Source: Paraburkholderia acidisoli
Lineage (GTDB): Bacteria > Pseudomonadota > Gammaproteobacteria > Burkholderiales > Burkholderiaceae
Length of the DNA: 64,000 bases
Direction of reading: 5' to 3'
NCBI RefSeq assembly: GCF_009789675.1
Contig: NZ_CP046913.1
Location: forward strand, 3,100,001-3,164,000
Shown one piece after another: positions 26,590 through 40,446 of this stretch. Under the pieces are notes generated by a model, which was not told the DNA's origin, did not search any database, and was given only the letters and a program-made list of their open reading frames with translations. Numbering within the stretch: position 1 is the stretch's first letter; each line of letters opens with the position of its first letter. Position numbers and translations under genes: made by a program.

Positions 26590-27183
26590 TCAAAGCGCGG
26601 GCCGCGCGAACTCGCGCGCAAACGCGAATTCGCCGGCAGCCTCACCGGCGAGCGCGTCGTAGCGCGCGGCCAGATCGGCGGGAGCGAGCCACGGGTAGCT
26701 CAGGCCGCTCTGCAAGCGTTCGAGCTTCGCGCCGTCCGGATCGTCGATCACGTCCATGCGCGCGATGTGGATGTGGAATTGCGCGACGCGCGTTGCATGG
26801 TCGGCATCGGCACGCGCCTCGTCGAACACCCAGCGATACGTGCCATGCCCGATGCGCAGCGCGCCCGCCGCGGGCTCGCGCATCACCACGAGCCACGGCA
26901 GCGCGTCGATCACGCCGTCATGCGCGACGAGCGTAGCGGCCTCGCAAAGATAGTAGGTGCGGCAGCGCGAATAGCGCGCGCCGAAGTCGCTCACGAGGGT
27001 TTGCGCGATCGCCGCCGCGCCCACGCTGCGCGCCGGAAACGCAATGTTCTGCGTGGCCAGCGAGAACGTCAGCACCGCGTCGGGCGCGAACGCTTCGTGA
27101 ATGCGTTGCGGCTTCGTGTTGTCCTTCGCGTCGATGTAGGTGTCGAGCGCGTGACGGTATTGCGCGAGCAGGGAATCGGTCAT
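26590..27183 (-). CDS. SnoaL/NTF2-like protein
   Basis: The 197-residue protein opens with a helix ALDTYIDAKDNTKPQRIHEAFAPDAVLTF, typical of the SnoaL/NTF2-like cone fold, and has later strands VAQFHIHIARMDVID. Such proteins range from small isomerases to binding domains, and active-site residues cannot be assigned. It stands alone on the minus strand between the cytochrome terminator and rep. No signal peptide is visible. Function is unassigned. Confidence 0.75.
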   Translation of the reverse strand: MTDSLLAQYRHALDTYIDAKDNTKPQRIHEAFAPDAVLTFSLATQNIAFPARSVGAAAIAQTLVSDFGARYSRCRTYYLCEAATLVAHDGVIDALPWLVVMREPAAGALRIGHGTYRWVFDEARADADHATRVAQFHIHIARMDVIDDPDGAKLERLQSGLSYPWLAPADLAARYDALAGEAAGEFAFAREFARPAL

Positions 27184-27306
27184 GGCGGAGGTGGCGCGAA
27201 ATGAGCAATGAGCGTGGTCAATGGGCGTGAGACCCAGCCGCCCACTCTACTGCGCGGCACCCCCCACGCACGCAAACACGCGCCGCGCGCGAGGTTATCC
27301 CCGCGC

Positions 27307-29397
27307 TCAGCCCTTCTGCAACAACGCCTTCAGGCTCGCGAGCCGGTCCTTCGGCGTCATGGGCGCTTCTTCGGCCGTGGGCGGCGGCGCGTCGTCGAGT
27401 CCCATTTCGGGGATAAAGCGCGACGCCTCGCACACCACCGTTTCGCGCGCCCGTTTGCGCTTCTTGCACCAGTTCAGATGCAGGCTGCGCTGCGCGCGCG
27501 TGATGGCCACGTACATGAGGCGGCGCTCTTCCTCGATGCGCGCGTCGTCGATCACGTCGTCTTCCGAGCCGCCGCGGTGCGGCATGATGCCTTCCTCCAC
27601 GCCCACCAGAAACACGTGCGGGTACTCGAGCCCCTTCGACGCGTGCACGGTCGAAAGCCGCACGGCGTCCGGGTCTTCCTCCTTGCCTTCGAGCATCGAC
27701 ATCAGCGCGACGGTCTGGATCAGACCCATGAGGTTCTTGCCCGTGTCCGCGAGACCGTCGGCGTTGTCGTAACCCGTGGCCTCGGCGTCCTCGCCGATCT
27801 CCTGCTCCGGCTTCGTGCCCTTGCGCTTGAGCCACTCGAGGAATTCGAGCACGTTCTGCCACTTCGACTGCGCCTGACGCTCGTCGAACGCGTCGTACAG
27901 ATACGCCTCGTAGTGGATCGCGTCCATCAGATCGTCGAGCACGACCGTGGCCGGATCTTTATGCGCGCGCTCCGCGAGGCGCTGCATGAAGTCGCAGAAC
28001 ACGCGCATCGGCTCCACCTGGCGCGCGGAAAGCCGCGCCTCGATGCCGCCCATGTAGACCGCCTCGAACAGCGAGACCTTGGCCTGGCCCGCGAACGCGC
28101 CGAGCGCTTCGAGCGTGGTGTTGCCCACGCCCCGGCGCGGCGTGGTGATCGCGCGGATGAACGCGGGATCGTCGTCGTGATTGGCGATCAGGCGCAGGTA
28201 CGCGCAGAGATCCTTGATCTCGGCTTTGTCGAAGAACGACTGGCCGCCGGAGAGCACGTAGGGAATGCGCTCGCGGCGCAGCACCTGTTCGAAAATGCGC
28301 GCCTGAAAGTTGCCGCGATACAGAATGGCGTAGTCGCGGAACTGCGCGCGCCGCTCGAACTTGTGCGCGGAAAGCCGGAACACCACCGACTCCGCCTCGT
28401 GCTCCTCGTCGTTGCAGGGCGTGACCGTGATGGTGTCGCCCATGCCGTGCTCGGACCACAGCTTCTTCTCGAACAGCTTGGGATTGTTCGCGATGACGTT
28501 GTTCGCCGCCGTGAGAATGCGCACCGTCGAGCGATAGTTCTGCTCCAGCTTGATCAGGTGCAGCTTCGGGAAATCCTTGCCGAGCTGCGCGAGATTTTCG
28601 AGCGTCGCGCCGCGCCAGCCGTAGATCGCCTGGTCGTCGTCGCCTACGGCCGTGAACGCCGCGCGCGGTCCCGCGAGCAGCTTCAGCAGCGTGTACTGGC
28701 ACGCGTTGGTGTCCTGGTATTCGTCGATCAGCAGGTAGCGCAGCTTGTTCTGCCAGCGCTCGCGTACCTGTTCGTTCTTCGCGAACAACTCGGCGGGCAG
28801 GCGGATCAGATCGTCGAAATCCACGGCCTGGTACGCGTGCAGCGTGGCCACGTAGTTGCGATAGACGATGGCGGCCTGGTGCTCGTCCTCGTTCGAGGCC
28901 GTTGCGAGCGCCTCCTCGGGCATCACGAGACCGTTCTTCCAGAGCGAGATGATCGACTGGATCTTGCGGATGAAACCTTTGTCCGTCGATCCGACCTGCT
29001 CCTGGATCATGGAAAAGCAGTCGTCCGAGTCCATGATCGAGAACTGCGGCTTCAGGCCCAGGTGCTCGGCTTCCTGGCGCAGGATCTGCACGCCCAGCGA
29101 GTGGAACGTACACACGGTGAGCTGGTTCACCGGCACCTTGCGGCCTTCCTTGCCGGGCGTGGTGAGCGTCTTGCCTTCGAGCAGCTTGCCCACGCGCTCG
29201 CGCATTTCGGCGGCGGCCTTGTTCGTGAACGTGACGGCCGCGATATGCCGCGGCTCGAAGCCTTTCGCTTCGATCAAATGCGCGATTTTCTGCGTGATGA
29301 CGCGCGTCTTGCCGCTGCCCGCGCCCGCGAGCACGAGACAGGGACCGTCGAGATAGCGCACCGCTTCGCTTTGGGCGGAATTGAGGCCTGCGGACAT
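27307..29397 (-). CDS. rep: ATP-dependent DNA helicase Rep (UvrD family)
   Basis: This 696-residue superfamily 1A 3'-5' helicase helps replication forks pass bound proteins. Motif I is AGAGSGKTRVI (about 23-34), motif Ia is TFTNKAAAEM, motif II is LLIDEYQDTN, motif III is GDDDQAIYGWRG, motif IV is QNYRS, motif V is LSTVHASKGLEYPHVFLVG and motif VI is EERRLMYVAITRA. Length and motif spellings fit Rep better than UvrD (about 720-750 residues), and the C-terminal tail is short. It is transcribed alone. Confidence 0.92.
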   Translation of the reverse strand: MSAGLNSAQSEAVRYLDGPCLVLAGAGSGKTRVITQKIAHLIEAKGFEPRHIAAVTFTNKAAAEMRERVGKLLEGKTLTTPGKEGRKVPVNQLTVCTFHSLGVQILRQEAEHLGLKPQFSIMDSDDCFSMIQEQVGSTDKGFIRKIQSIISLWKNGLVMPEEALATASNEDEHQAAIVYRNYVATLHAYQAVDFDDLIRLPAELFAKNEQVRERWQNKLRYLLIDEYQDTNACQYTLLKLLAGPRAAFTAVGDDDQAIYGWRGATLENLAQLGKDFPKLHLIKLEQNYRSTVRILTAANNVIANNPKLFEKKLWSEHGMGDTITVTPCNDEEHEAESVVFRLSAHKFERRAQFRDYAILYRGNFQARIFEQVLRRERIPYVLSGGQSFFDKAEIKDLCAYLRLIANHDDDPAFIRAITTPRRGVGNTTLEALGAFAGQAKVSLFEAVYMGGIEARLSARQVEPMRVFCDFMQRLAERAHKDPATVVLDDLMDAIHYEAYLYDAFDERQAQSKWQNVLEFLEWLKRKGTKPEQEIGEDAEATGYDNADGLADTGKNLMGLIQTVALMSMLEGKEEDPDAVRLSTVHASKGLEYPHVFLVGVEEGIMPHRGGSEDDVIDDARIEEERRLMYVAITRAQRSLHLNWCKKRKRARETVVCEASRFIPEMGLDDAPPPTAEEAPMTPKDRLASLKALLQKG

Positions 29398-29806
29398 CGT
29401 TGCTGGATTGGAAAAACGGGTGGAACGGCAGAAGGCGCGCGGCGCGGCGTTGGACTTCGCGCCGGGTTACCGGCACCAAAAAACGCGGCGCTCCGCACGG
29501 CGCGAGGCGTCGGCCTCTCACGCGGGAGGTGCGATGTTAACACGATGCGCGGCCCCGACGATGCGGCCCCGACGGCGCGCCGGCGTCATCGACACGCCAT
29601 CGCCACGCCATCGTCACGCCATCGCCACGCCAGCCTCACGCGGCCGCCACGCCATCCCCGCCGCGCGGCCAGGCGCCCGATCCGGCCCCGCGCCAACGCA
29701 CCCGCGCCGCGCATCCGACAGCCGCCGTGCCACAATATCGGGCTCCCGCCACTCGCGGCCGCGCTACCCGCGCGACCGCCCGACCGTTGGAAAGAGGAAG
29801 TGCTTC
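29398..29806. other. Intergenic region rep / oxidoreductase with minisatellite
   Basis: This 409-base divergent gap contains an 11-bp tandem repeat (listed separately) and GC-rich sequence. I see no gene or clear promoter hexamers. Confidence 0.5.
29593..29658. repeat. 11-bp tandem repeat, about six copies
   Basis: Six successive 11-mers of form cacgccatcgc, the last three partly degenerate, lie in the divergent region upstream of the Gfo/Idh/MocA gene. Confidence 0.8.
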
Positions 29807-30856
29807 ATGACTGCACCGTTGCAAATCGGCCTGATGGGCTATGGCTTCGCCGGCCAGACCTTTCACGCGCCCGTCATCGCCCATAGCGGCGCCGCGCAAC
29901 TCGCCGCCATCGCCACGAGCCAGGCCGAGCGCGCGCAAGCCGACTACCCCGGCGCCGCGATCGTCCCCGACATCGACGCGCTGCTCTCGCTCGACGCCAT
30001 TGAATGCGTCGTGATCGCCACGCCCAACGACACGCACTACGAACTCGCGCGCCGCACGCTGAAGCGCGGCAAGCACGTGCTCGTCGACAAACCCGTCACG
30101 CTCACCGCCGAGGAAGCGCGCACGCTCGCCGCCATCGCGAAGCAGCGCGGCCTCGTGTTCGCGCCCTTCCACAACCGGCGCTGGGACGGCGACTTCCTCA
30201 CCGTGCGCGACCTGATCGCTGGGGGCGAACTCGGCCGCGTCACGCACTTCGAGTCGCATTTCGACCGCTTCCGCCCGCTGGTGCGCCAGCGCTGGCGCGA
30301 AGACGCCACGCGCGGCGGCGGCCTGCTCTACGACCTCGGGCCGCACCTGATCGACCAGACGCTCGCGCTGTTCGGCGCGCCCGAGTCGGTCACGGCGTTC
30401 GTCCACACGCGCCGCGACAACGCCAGCGCGCCCGACTACTCGCACCTCGTGCTGCGTTATGCGGGTCACGACGCCGTGCTGCACGCGAGCGCGCTCGCCG
30501 CGTTCGCACCGCGCTTCGTGATTCACGGCACGCGCGGCAGCTACCTGAAGAACGGTCTGGACACGCAGGAAGACCAGCTGAAAGCCGGGTTGCGGCCGGG
30601 TCAAGACGGTTACGGCGCGGGCAACGAGCCGGGCCGCCTGCACGTGCTCGCCGACGACGGCCAGGAAGCCGCGCGCGACCTGCCGAACGCCGCCGGCAAT
30701 TACGCCGACCTGTACCGGGCGCTCGCCGCCGCGATCCACGGCGGCACGCCGTTCCCGGTGAGCCCGCAGGACGCCATCGACGTGATGACGATCGTCGAGC
30801 TGGCCATGCAAAGCGCCGCCGAAGGCCGCACGCTGCCGTTCGCGCGCCGCGCCTGA
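29807..30856 (+). CDS. Gfo/Idh/MocA-family oxidoreductase
   Basis: The start ATG is preceded by GAGGAAG, giving 349 residues. The N-terminal Rossmann domain has IGLMGYGFAGQTFHAPVI (dinucleotide loop) and VVIATPNDTHYELA. The HVLVDKPVTLTAEEA segment carries the family Asp/Glu-Lys-Pro catalytic lysine. The C-terminal alpha/beta domain includes GGGLLYDLGPHLIDQTLALFG, with the conserved Asp and His of the active site. Members are NAD(P)-dependent sugar or inositol dehydrogenases; this overall pattern resembles the E. coli YdgJ-type proteins. No sugar transport genes adjoin it, so the substrate is unknown. Confidence 0.9.
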   Translation: MTAPLQIGLMGYGFAGQTFHAPVIAHSGAAQLAAIATSQAERAQADYPGAAIVPDIDALLSLDAIECVVIATPNDTHYELARRTLKRGKHVLVDKPVTLTAEEARTLAAIAKQRGLVFAPFHNRRWDGDFLTVRDLIAGGELGRVTHFESHFDRFRPLVRQRWREDATRGGGLLYDLGPHLIDQTLALFGAPESVTAFVHTRRDNASAPDYSHLVLRYAGHDAVLHASALAAFAPRFVIHGTRGSYLKNGLDTQEDQLKAGLRPGQDGYGAGNEPGRLHVLADDGQEAARDLPNAAGNYADLYRALAAAIHGGTPFPVSPQDAIDVMTIVELAMQSAAEGRTLPFARRA

Positions 30857-31061
30857 CGCTTCAACCCGGGCGTCTGGCCTGGCATCGGAGAAATCCTGCC
30901 GATACGGACTCGCCCCGCCGCGCTTGCATTTCGCCAACGCCGCTGAAAGGTCCATACAAACCGTTACACCTGCCGGGCGCCGCGCCGTCATCGCGCGGCG
31001 CCGGCCGCACGTTTGCCTTCTTGCAAGACAAACGAGAGCAAAAACGACCAGGAGAGTTGCC

Positions 31062-31418
31062 ATGATCCGCTACCACCGTATTCTTCCGTTCGCCGCGGCC
31101 GCCGCGCTCGCCGCGAGCCTCGCCGCGTGCGTGGTCACGCCGCCCGCGCAGCAAGCCGGCCCGAGCCCGCATCAAATGGGCGTCGAACGCCTGCATCAGG
31201 TCGATGGCCGGATCGACAACCTCGGTCATCGCATCGACGTGCACGTGTCCCAGGGCTACTACCCGCCGCCGCAGGGCGGCGCGCTGCACCATCGCCTCGA
31301 CACCATTCGCGGCGAAGCGCACGACATGGCCGCGCAGCATGGCGGCGCCCTCACCGCCGACGAACACCACGTGCTGAGCCAGGAACTCGATCAGGCTTCG
31401 CGCGCCATCGGCAGCTGA
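31062..31418 (+). CDS. Small outer-membrane-type lipoprotein
   Basis: This 118-residue protein has a strong AGGAGAG ribosome-binding site. The signal peptide ends in a lipobox LAAC (cysteine about 23), so the mature protein is lipid-anchored; the next residues (VVTPP) contain no Asp at +2, consistent with outer-membrane sorting. The mature part has a helical segment HQMGVERLHQVDGRIDNLGHRIDVH and a second helical region rich in His, Glu and Asp. No known family is recognised. It stands alone upstream of the gcv operon. Confidence 0.82.
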   Translation: MIRYHRILPFAAAAALAASLAACVVTPPAQQAGPSPHQMGVERLHQVDGRIDNLGHRIDVHVSQGYYPPPQGGALHHRLDTIRGEAHDMAAQHGGALTADEHHVLSQELDQASRAIGS

Positions 31419-31637
31419 TTCGCCAGTTGAAGCACGGCTGATCCGGAGTTGGACCGGCGCGACATCCCGCCGGTCGCGCCCACGAGTGCCAGGGCGGATG
31501 CCGCGGCAATCATCCGCCCCTCTTTGCGAATTTCGCGCCCGCGAGTGCGCCGTTCACTCGCCCGCCACCCCCCTCCCACGCTGCGTCGCACGCGTCCCGC
31601 GTGCCTCGCTCGCGCCGTTTTCGCAATTTTTTACGCA

Positions 31638-31667
31638 TTGACACGCCCCGCGCGCGTCCCGCACAAT
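31638..31667 (+). promoter_or_regulatory. Sigma-70 promoter of the gcv operon
   Basis: A perfect -35 TTGACA (31638-31643), an 18-base spacer and a -10-like CACAAT (31662-31667) place the start of transcription near 31674, just before the glycine riboswitch. Confidence 0.7.
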
Positions 31668-31680
31668 CGCTGCGCGCGCC

Positions 31681-31946
31681 GGGAGAGCGCGCCGCCAGGC
31701 AGCAGGTTTTCACCACCAGGCGGCGCCGCCGAAGGGGCAACCCACAAACTCTCAGGCAAAAGGACCGTGCGCGCCGGACCTTTGCGAGCGCTTCGAAAGG
31801 AGCAGCACGCAAAACCGCACTCTGGAGAGCGGCAGTAGTTCGTCGATCGAGCATCGTATCGGCGTTCAGGCTGCCCACCGAAGGGGCGCGCGCCACGCAG
31901 CAACAGCGGCATCGGCGCAATCTCTCAGGTACCGAGGACAGAGGGG
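31681..31946 (+). promoter_or_regulatory. Tandem glycine riboswitch
   Basis: Two aptamers are visible in series. The first has GGGAGAG, GCCGAAGGGGCAA and CTCTCAGGCAAAAGGACC; the second begins near 31823 with GGAGAG and has CACCGAAGGGGC and CTCTCAGGTACCGAGGACAG. These are the invariant core elements of gcvT-type glycine riboswitches. It sits ahead of gcvTHP and feeds a terminator-type expression platform, so glycine binding should permit read-through. Confidence 0.95.
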
Positions 31947-32003
31947 CCATGCAAGACCGACCACGGGCATCGTGCCTGCGGCGTGTCCTGCATGGCCCTT
32001 TTT
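31944..32003 (+). terminator. Riboswitch expression platform (intrinsic terminator)
   Basis: GGGCCATGCAAGAC pairs with GTCCTGCATGGCC, followed directly by five Ts, and the loop holds a secondary hairpin (CACGGGCATCGTG). The 5' arm overlaps the end of the second aptamer, as expected for a switch between aptamer closing and termination. Confidence 0.85.
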
Positions 32004-32029
32004 GCTTTCTCGCGACTGCCCGAGGCCCC

Positions 32030-33148
32030 ATGACCGAACTCAAACGCACCCCGCTCAACGACACGCATCGCGCGCTCAACGCCCGCATGGTCGACTTCGG
32101 CGGCTGGGACATGCCCGTCAACTACGGCTCGCAGATCGACGAACATCGCGCCGTGCGCACCGACGCCGGCATGTTCGACGTCTCGCACATGTGCGTCGTC
32201 GATTTCGCTGGCGCGAAAGCACGCGCGTTCTTCGCGCACGCGCTCGCCAACAACGTCGCCAAACTCACGACGCCGGGCAAGGCGCTCTACTCGTGCATGC
32301 TCAACCCCGAAGGCGGCGTGATCGACGACCTGATCGTCTACTTCTTCGCCGACGATCAATTCCGCACCGTCGTCAACGCGGGCACCGCCGGGAAAGACCT
32401 CGCGTGGTTCGAGAAGCTCAACGCCGAAGGCGGCTTCGGCCTCGCCATCACGCCGCGCCGCGATCTGTCGATCGTCGCCGTGCAGGGCCCGAACGCGCGC
32501 GAGAAAGTCTGGCAGGTCGCGCCCTCGTCGCGCAGCGCCACGGAAACGCTCAAGCCCTTCAACGCCGCGAAGGTCGAAGCCACGCCGTTCGGCGAGCTGA
32601 TGATCGCGCGCACCGGCTACACGGGCGAGGACGGCTTCGAAGTCGTGCTGCCCTCCGCGGCCGTGGCCGAATTCTGGAGCGCGCTGCAAGGCCAGGGCGT
32701 CAAGCCCTGCGGTCTGGGCGCGCGCGACACGCTGCGCCTCGAAGCGGGCATGAATCTCTACGGCCAGGACATGGACGAAGGCGTCTCGCCGCTCGACGCG
32801 GGCCTCGCGTGGACCGTCGACCTGAAGGAGCCGCGCGACTTCGTCGGCCGCGCCGCGCTCGAACAGAACGGCGCGCGCTCGACCTTCGTCGGCCTGATCC
32901 TGCAGAAGGAAAACGGCAAGGCGGGCGGCGTGCTGCGCGCGCACCAGAAAGTGCTCACGCCGCACGGCGAAGGCGAGATCACGAGCGGCACGTTTTCCCC
33001 GTCGATGCAGGAATCCATCGCCTTCGCGCGCGTGCCGCAGGGCGTGCAGCCGGGCGACCTCGTGCAGGTGCAGATCCGTGACAAAGCCCTTCCCGCAAGC
33101 GTGGTAAAACTGCCGTTCGTGCGCAACGGCAAGGTGCTTGCCGCCTGA
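32030..33148 (+). CDS. gcvT: Glycine cleavage system T protein (aminomethyltransferase)
   Basis: The 372-residue enzyme moves the methylene group from the aminomethyl-lipoyl arm of GcvH to tetrahydrofolate and releases ammonia. N-terminal [31 protein letters not shown] and FDVSHM are family signatures, [11 protein letters not shown] is the folate-side loop, and [16 protein letters not shown] is also conserved. The chosen ATG lies beyond the riboswitch terminator. It is the first gene of gcvT-gcvH-gcvP, with expression set by the glycine riboswitch. Confidence 0.97.
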   Translation: MTELKRTPLNDTHRALNARMVDFGGWDMPVNYGSQIDEHRAVRTDAGMFDVSHMCVVDFAGAKARAFFAHALANNVAKLTTPGKALYSCMLNPEGGVIDDLIVYFFADDQFRTVVNAGTAGKDLAWFEKLNAEGGFGLAITPRRDLSIVAVQGPNAREKVWQVAPSSRSATETLKPFNAAKVEATPFGELMIARTGYTGEDGFEVVLPSAAVAEFWSALQGQGVKPCGLGARDTLRLEAGMNLYGQDMDEGVSPLDAGLAWTVDLKEPRDFVGRAALEQNGARSTFVGLILQKENGKAGGVLRAHQKVLTPHGEGEITSGTFSPSMQESIAFARVPQGVQPGDLVQVQIRDKALPASVVKLPFVRNGKVLAA

Positions 33149-33219
33149 TCCGCCAAGGACGCCGCCGCGCACGCCTCCCCTTTTGAATCGATAACACCGC
33201 ACCACGCACTGGAGCAACC

Positions 33220-33600
33220 ATGAGCATCCCGGCCGACCTGAAATACACCGAATCGCACGAGTGGATTCGCACCGAAGCCGACGGCACGCTGACCGTCGGC
33301 ATCACGGACCACGCGCAGGAAGCGCTCGGCGACATCGTGTTCCTCGAGCTGCCCGAAGCGGGCCGCACGGTCGCCCCGGGCGACGCCATCGCCGTGATCG
33401 AGTCGGTCAAGGCCGCCTCGGACATCTACGCGCCGGTGGCGGGCGAGATCGTCGAAGCCAACACGTCGCTCGTCGACACGCCCGACCAGGTCAACGGCGC
33501 GCCGTACGAGTCGTGGCTCTTCAAGATCAAGCCTGCCGCCGACGCCAGGCTTGACGCGCTGATCGACGCCGAAGCCTACGGCAAGTCCATCGGCGCCTAA
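33220..33600 (+). CDS. gcvH: Glycine cleavage system H protein
   Basis: This 126-residue lipoyl carrier shuttles the aminomethyl group between GcvP, GcvT and the L protein. The lipoylated lysine is in IESVKAASD (about residue 65) and the N-terminus YTESHEWI is typical. The start has a GGAG site. It lies 71 bases after gcvT and 85 before gcvP. Confidence 0.98.
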   Translation: MSIPADLKYTESHEWIRTEADGTLTVGITDHAQEALGDIVFLELPEAGRTVAPGDAIAVIESVKAASDIYAPVAGEIVEANTSLVDTPDQVNGAPYESWLFKIKPAADARLDALIDAEAYGKSIGA

Positions 33601-33685
33601 CCCGCGTCCAGGCACGCAAACCGCAACGGCGCGGCGGCTCGCGCAATTCCCTCACCGCGCGCCGCCCGCGCCCGCAGGAAACACC

Positions 33686-36646
<2,961 letters not shown>

Positions 36647-36805
36647 GCGGCACACGCCGAGACAACCCGCGCCGAACGCGTGCCATGCGCCGCCGCCTCG
36701 TCACCGGAATGATCTGGACGATGCGGCGGTTACCATCCGATGCACATTTGCCGCCGCAAACCGTTAACATCACACACCTGTCAGCCTTGAATCAGGGAGT
36801 CGCGC

Positions 36806-37951
36806 ATGGCGCGGAAGGTGCGGATGAATTCACTGCGGAAGCCGGTTCGGCCGGATGCGGCTCGGCCGGCGGCCGGCACCGCCCGGTTCGCCAGGGGCGC
36901 GGCGCTCGCGCTCGCCTGCGTGGCGTGGGCGGGCACGGCCAGCGCGGCGATGAACTTTTGCGCGGCGCCCGCCCTGCAAACGAGCGAGCGCACCAATTCC
37001 GACCCCGGCGTGAAGGCGCTGGTCGCCGAGGTGCAATCGCACGTGAACGACGTGCCGCATGCGCTGCCCGCGCTGCACACGGAAGGCACCTTGCCGCACG
37101 AAGGCATCTACGACCAGAGCGTGGAGGCGGCGAAGGAACTCGACCTCATGCGCAACGCCGCGCTCGCGTGGCGCGCGACCAGCGACGAACGTTATCTGCG
37201 GCTCGTCGACCGGTTTCTGCTCGCGTGGGTCACCACTTACAAACCGAGCTTCAATCCCATCGACGAAACCCGGTTCGAGGGGCTGATCCTCGCCTACGAC
37301 ATGACGGCGAGCGCGCTGCCCGTGAAAACGCGCAACGCCACCATGCAGTTTCTCAACGCGTTCGCGAACGGCTATATCGCGCAGATCGACGCGCAGAAGC
37401 GCCCGCTCAAGGGCACCTTCGCGAACAACTGGCAGAGCCACCGCGTCAAGCTGATCGCGATGATCGCGTTCACGCTCGACAACCGCAAGATGATCGCCAC
37501 GGCGCAGCGGCTGTTTATCGAGCATATTGGCGACAACATCGCGCCCGACGGCGCCACGCTCGACTTCGGCGAGCGCGATGCGCTGCATTACGTGACCTAC
37601 GACTTGCAGCCGCTCGTGACGGCCGCGCTCGCCGCGCGCCGCCACAACCGCAACTGGCTGCCGGAGCGCGCGGCCAACGGCGCCTCGCTCGCGGCGGCGC
37701 TCGACTGGCTCAAGCCGTACGCGCTCGGCGACAAAACGCACGAGGAATTCGTGCATTCGAGCGTGCCGTTCGACGCCAAACGGCGCGAAGCGGGTCTGCC
37801 CGGCTACACCGGCGCGTGGGACCCGAAGAACGCCGCCGAGCTGTATCACCTCGCAGCGCGACTCGACGGCCGGTATGCGCCGGTCGCGCTGAAACTCGCG
37901 CCCACGCCACCCGCGTGGCTCGCGGTCTGTCTGCCGTTGCCGGCGCGCTGA
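36806..37951 (+). CDS. Secreted alginate-lyase-like protein (PL5-type)
   Basis: The 381-residue protein has an N-terminal signal peptide with a long basic lead (hydrophobic core ALALACVAWAGTASA, cleavage near residue 48), placing it in the periplasm. The helical toroid region includes LMRNAALAWRATSDERYLRL, a GTFANNWQSHRVK segment at the position of the catalytic Asn-Asn-His stretch of AlgL-type lyases, and FGERDALHYVTYDLQPL. In that segment the usual NNHSYW reads NNWQSHR, so polymer specificity may not be alginate. No alginate biosynthesis genes are visible. It lies between gcvP and sdaA, with AGGGAG ahead of the ATG. Confidence 0.75.
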   Translation: MARKVRMNSLRKPVRPDAARPAAGTARFARGAALALACVAWAGTASAAMNFCAAPALQTSERTNSDPGVKALVAEVQSHVNDVPHALPALHTEGTLPHEGIYDQSVEAAKELDLMRNAALAWRATSDERYLRLVDRFLLAWVTTYKPSFNPIDETRFEGLILAYDMTASALPVKTRNATMQFLNAFANGYIAQIDAQKRPLKGTFANNWQSHRVKLIAMIAFTLDNRKMIATAQRLFIEHIGDNIAPDGATLDFGERDALHYVTYDLQPLVTAALAARRHNRNWLPERAANGASLAAALDWLKPYALGDKTHEEFVHSSVPFDAKRREAGLPGYTGAWDPKNAAELYHLAARLDGRYAPVALKLAPTPPAWLAVCLPLPAR

Positions 37952-37995
37952 TACCCAGTGCGTGTCTGAAGGTTGCCGCGGCGGCATGATTTATT

Positions 37996-38020
37996 CGATG
38001 CCGCGCACAAGGCGGCATCG
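37996..38020. promoter_or_regulatory. Inverted repeat upstream of sdaA
   Basis: Nine-base perfect arms CGATGCCGC / GCGGCATCG with a 7-base loop lie 34 bases before the sdaA ATG. No T-run follows. It could be an operator or a weak terminator for the preceding gene. Confidence 0.4.
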
Positions 38021-38053
38021 CTTCATACAACGTAGACAAGCAGGAGCAGCACC

Positions 38054-39442
<1,389 letters not shown>

Positions 39443-40330
39443 TTAATGTCGCGGCGCGCGCGGCCGGTTGACGAGCGTGACCATCACGTAACTCATGATG
39501 GTCAGCATGAACCACGAGCCGAGCTTGCCGAACGACACGAGGCTCCAGCCCTGCATCTGGTTCGGATAGAGCCACGCCTGGCTATAGGTGCCGAGGTTTT
39601 CCGCGAACCAGATGAAGGTGGCGATCAGGAAGAACGCGAGCAGCATCGGCATGCGGTGTTGCGCCGCGCCGATCGTGAAATACACCGTGCAGCGCCGGAA
39701 CGCGAGCGCGATCAGCGCCATGATCGGATAGCGCAAATCGACAATGTAGTGATGCGTGAAGAAGTTTGCGTAAATGGCAACGGACAGCGCGGCCGTGACC
39801 GCGAGCGGCGGATGATGCGCGAAACGCAGATCGAAACCGCGGCACGCCCGCGTGATGTAGCTGCCGACCGAGGCGTACATGAAGCCCGTGAAGAGCGGCA
39901 CGCCGCCAATGCGCAGATACGCGAATTCCGGATAGATCCACGAACCGACCGCCGTCTTGAACAGCTCCATGCCGGTGCCCGCGACATGGAACATGAGGAT
40001 CACGGCAACTTCGTCCCACGTTTCGAGCCGCAAGGCGACCAGCGCGATCTGGATGACGACAGCGGCGATCGTGAGCGCGTCATAGCGCGGCAGCGCGGCG
40101 TCACGCGGATACCCAAGATGGCTCGCGATCAGCAGCGCCACCATCAGGCCGCCGAACAGGCACACCCACGCCTGCTTCACGCCGAACGCCACCAATACGC
40201 GCCACGCCGCGCCCGGCCCGCTGCGCCGCGCGTTGTCGCGCACCAGACGGCTCACCACGTCTTCGACCCAGGCGCCGGGTTGCCGCTTCGTGGCGTGCCG
40301 CTCGGCGGCTCGTTGTGCGGGGAGTTCCAT
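39443..40330 (-). CDS. DUF817-type integral membrane protein
   Basis: From the ATG at 40330 the protein has 295 residues with about seven or eight hydrophobic segments (for example AWVCLFGGLMVALLIASHL, ALTIAAVVIQIALVAL and MPMLLAFFLIATFIWF). Its loops FHVAGTGMELFKTAVGSWIYPE, GGVPLFTGFMYASVGSYI and ENLGTYSQAWLYPNQMQGWSLV match what I know of DUF817 proteins. The function of the family is unknown. Its stop abuts that of sdaA in convergent orientation. Confidence 0.8.
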   Translation of the reverse strand: MELPAQRAAERHATKRQPGAWVEDVVSRLVRDNARRSGPGAAWRVLVAFGVKQAWVCLFGGLMVALLIASHLGYPRDAALPRYDALTIAAVVIQIALVALRLETWDEVAVILMFHVAGTGMELFKTAVGSWIYPEFAYLRIGGVPLFTGFMYASVGSYITRACRGFDLRFAHHPPLAVTAALSVAIYANFFTHHYIVDLRYPIMALIALAFRRCTVYFTIGAAQHRMPMLLAFFLIATFIWFAENLGTYSQAWLYPNQMQGWSLVSFGKLGSWFMLTIMSYVMVTLVNRPRAPRH

Positions 40331-40377
40331 GCGGTGTGATCGCTGAAATCGCGCGTATTGGAAAAGCGAAGCATAAC

Positions 40378-40417
40378 GAAAAAGCCCCGCGGGCCGGAAC
40401 CCGCGGGGCTTTTTTTC
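40378..40417. terminator. Bidirectional Rho-independent terminator
   Basis: A 10-bp GC stem (GCCCCGCGGG / CCCGCGGGGC) with a 6-base loop is flanked by an A-run and a T-run. On the minus strand it lies just past the binding-protein gene and before the DUF817 gene. Confidence 0.92.
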
Positions 40418-40446
40418 AACCGCCTCGAACTGATTCGAGCGCGTGC

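Noticed and set aside
26590..27204. 206-codon plus-strand frame opposite the NTF2-like gene
   Set aside because: Arg-rich antisense of a recognisable SnoaL/NTF2-like protein.
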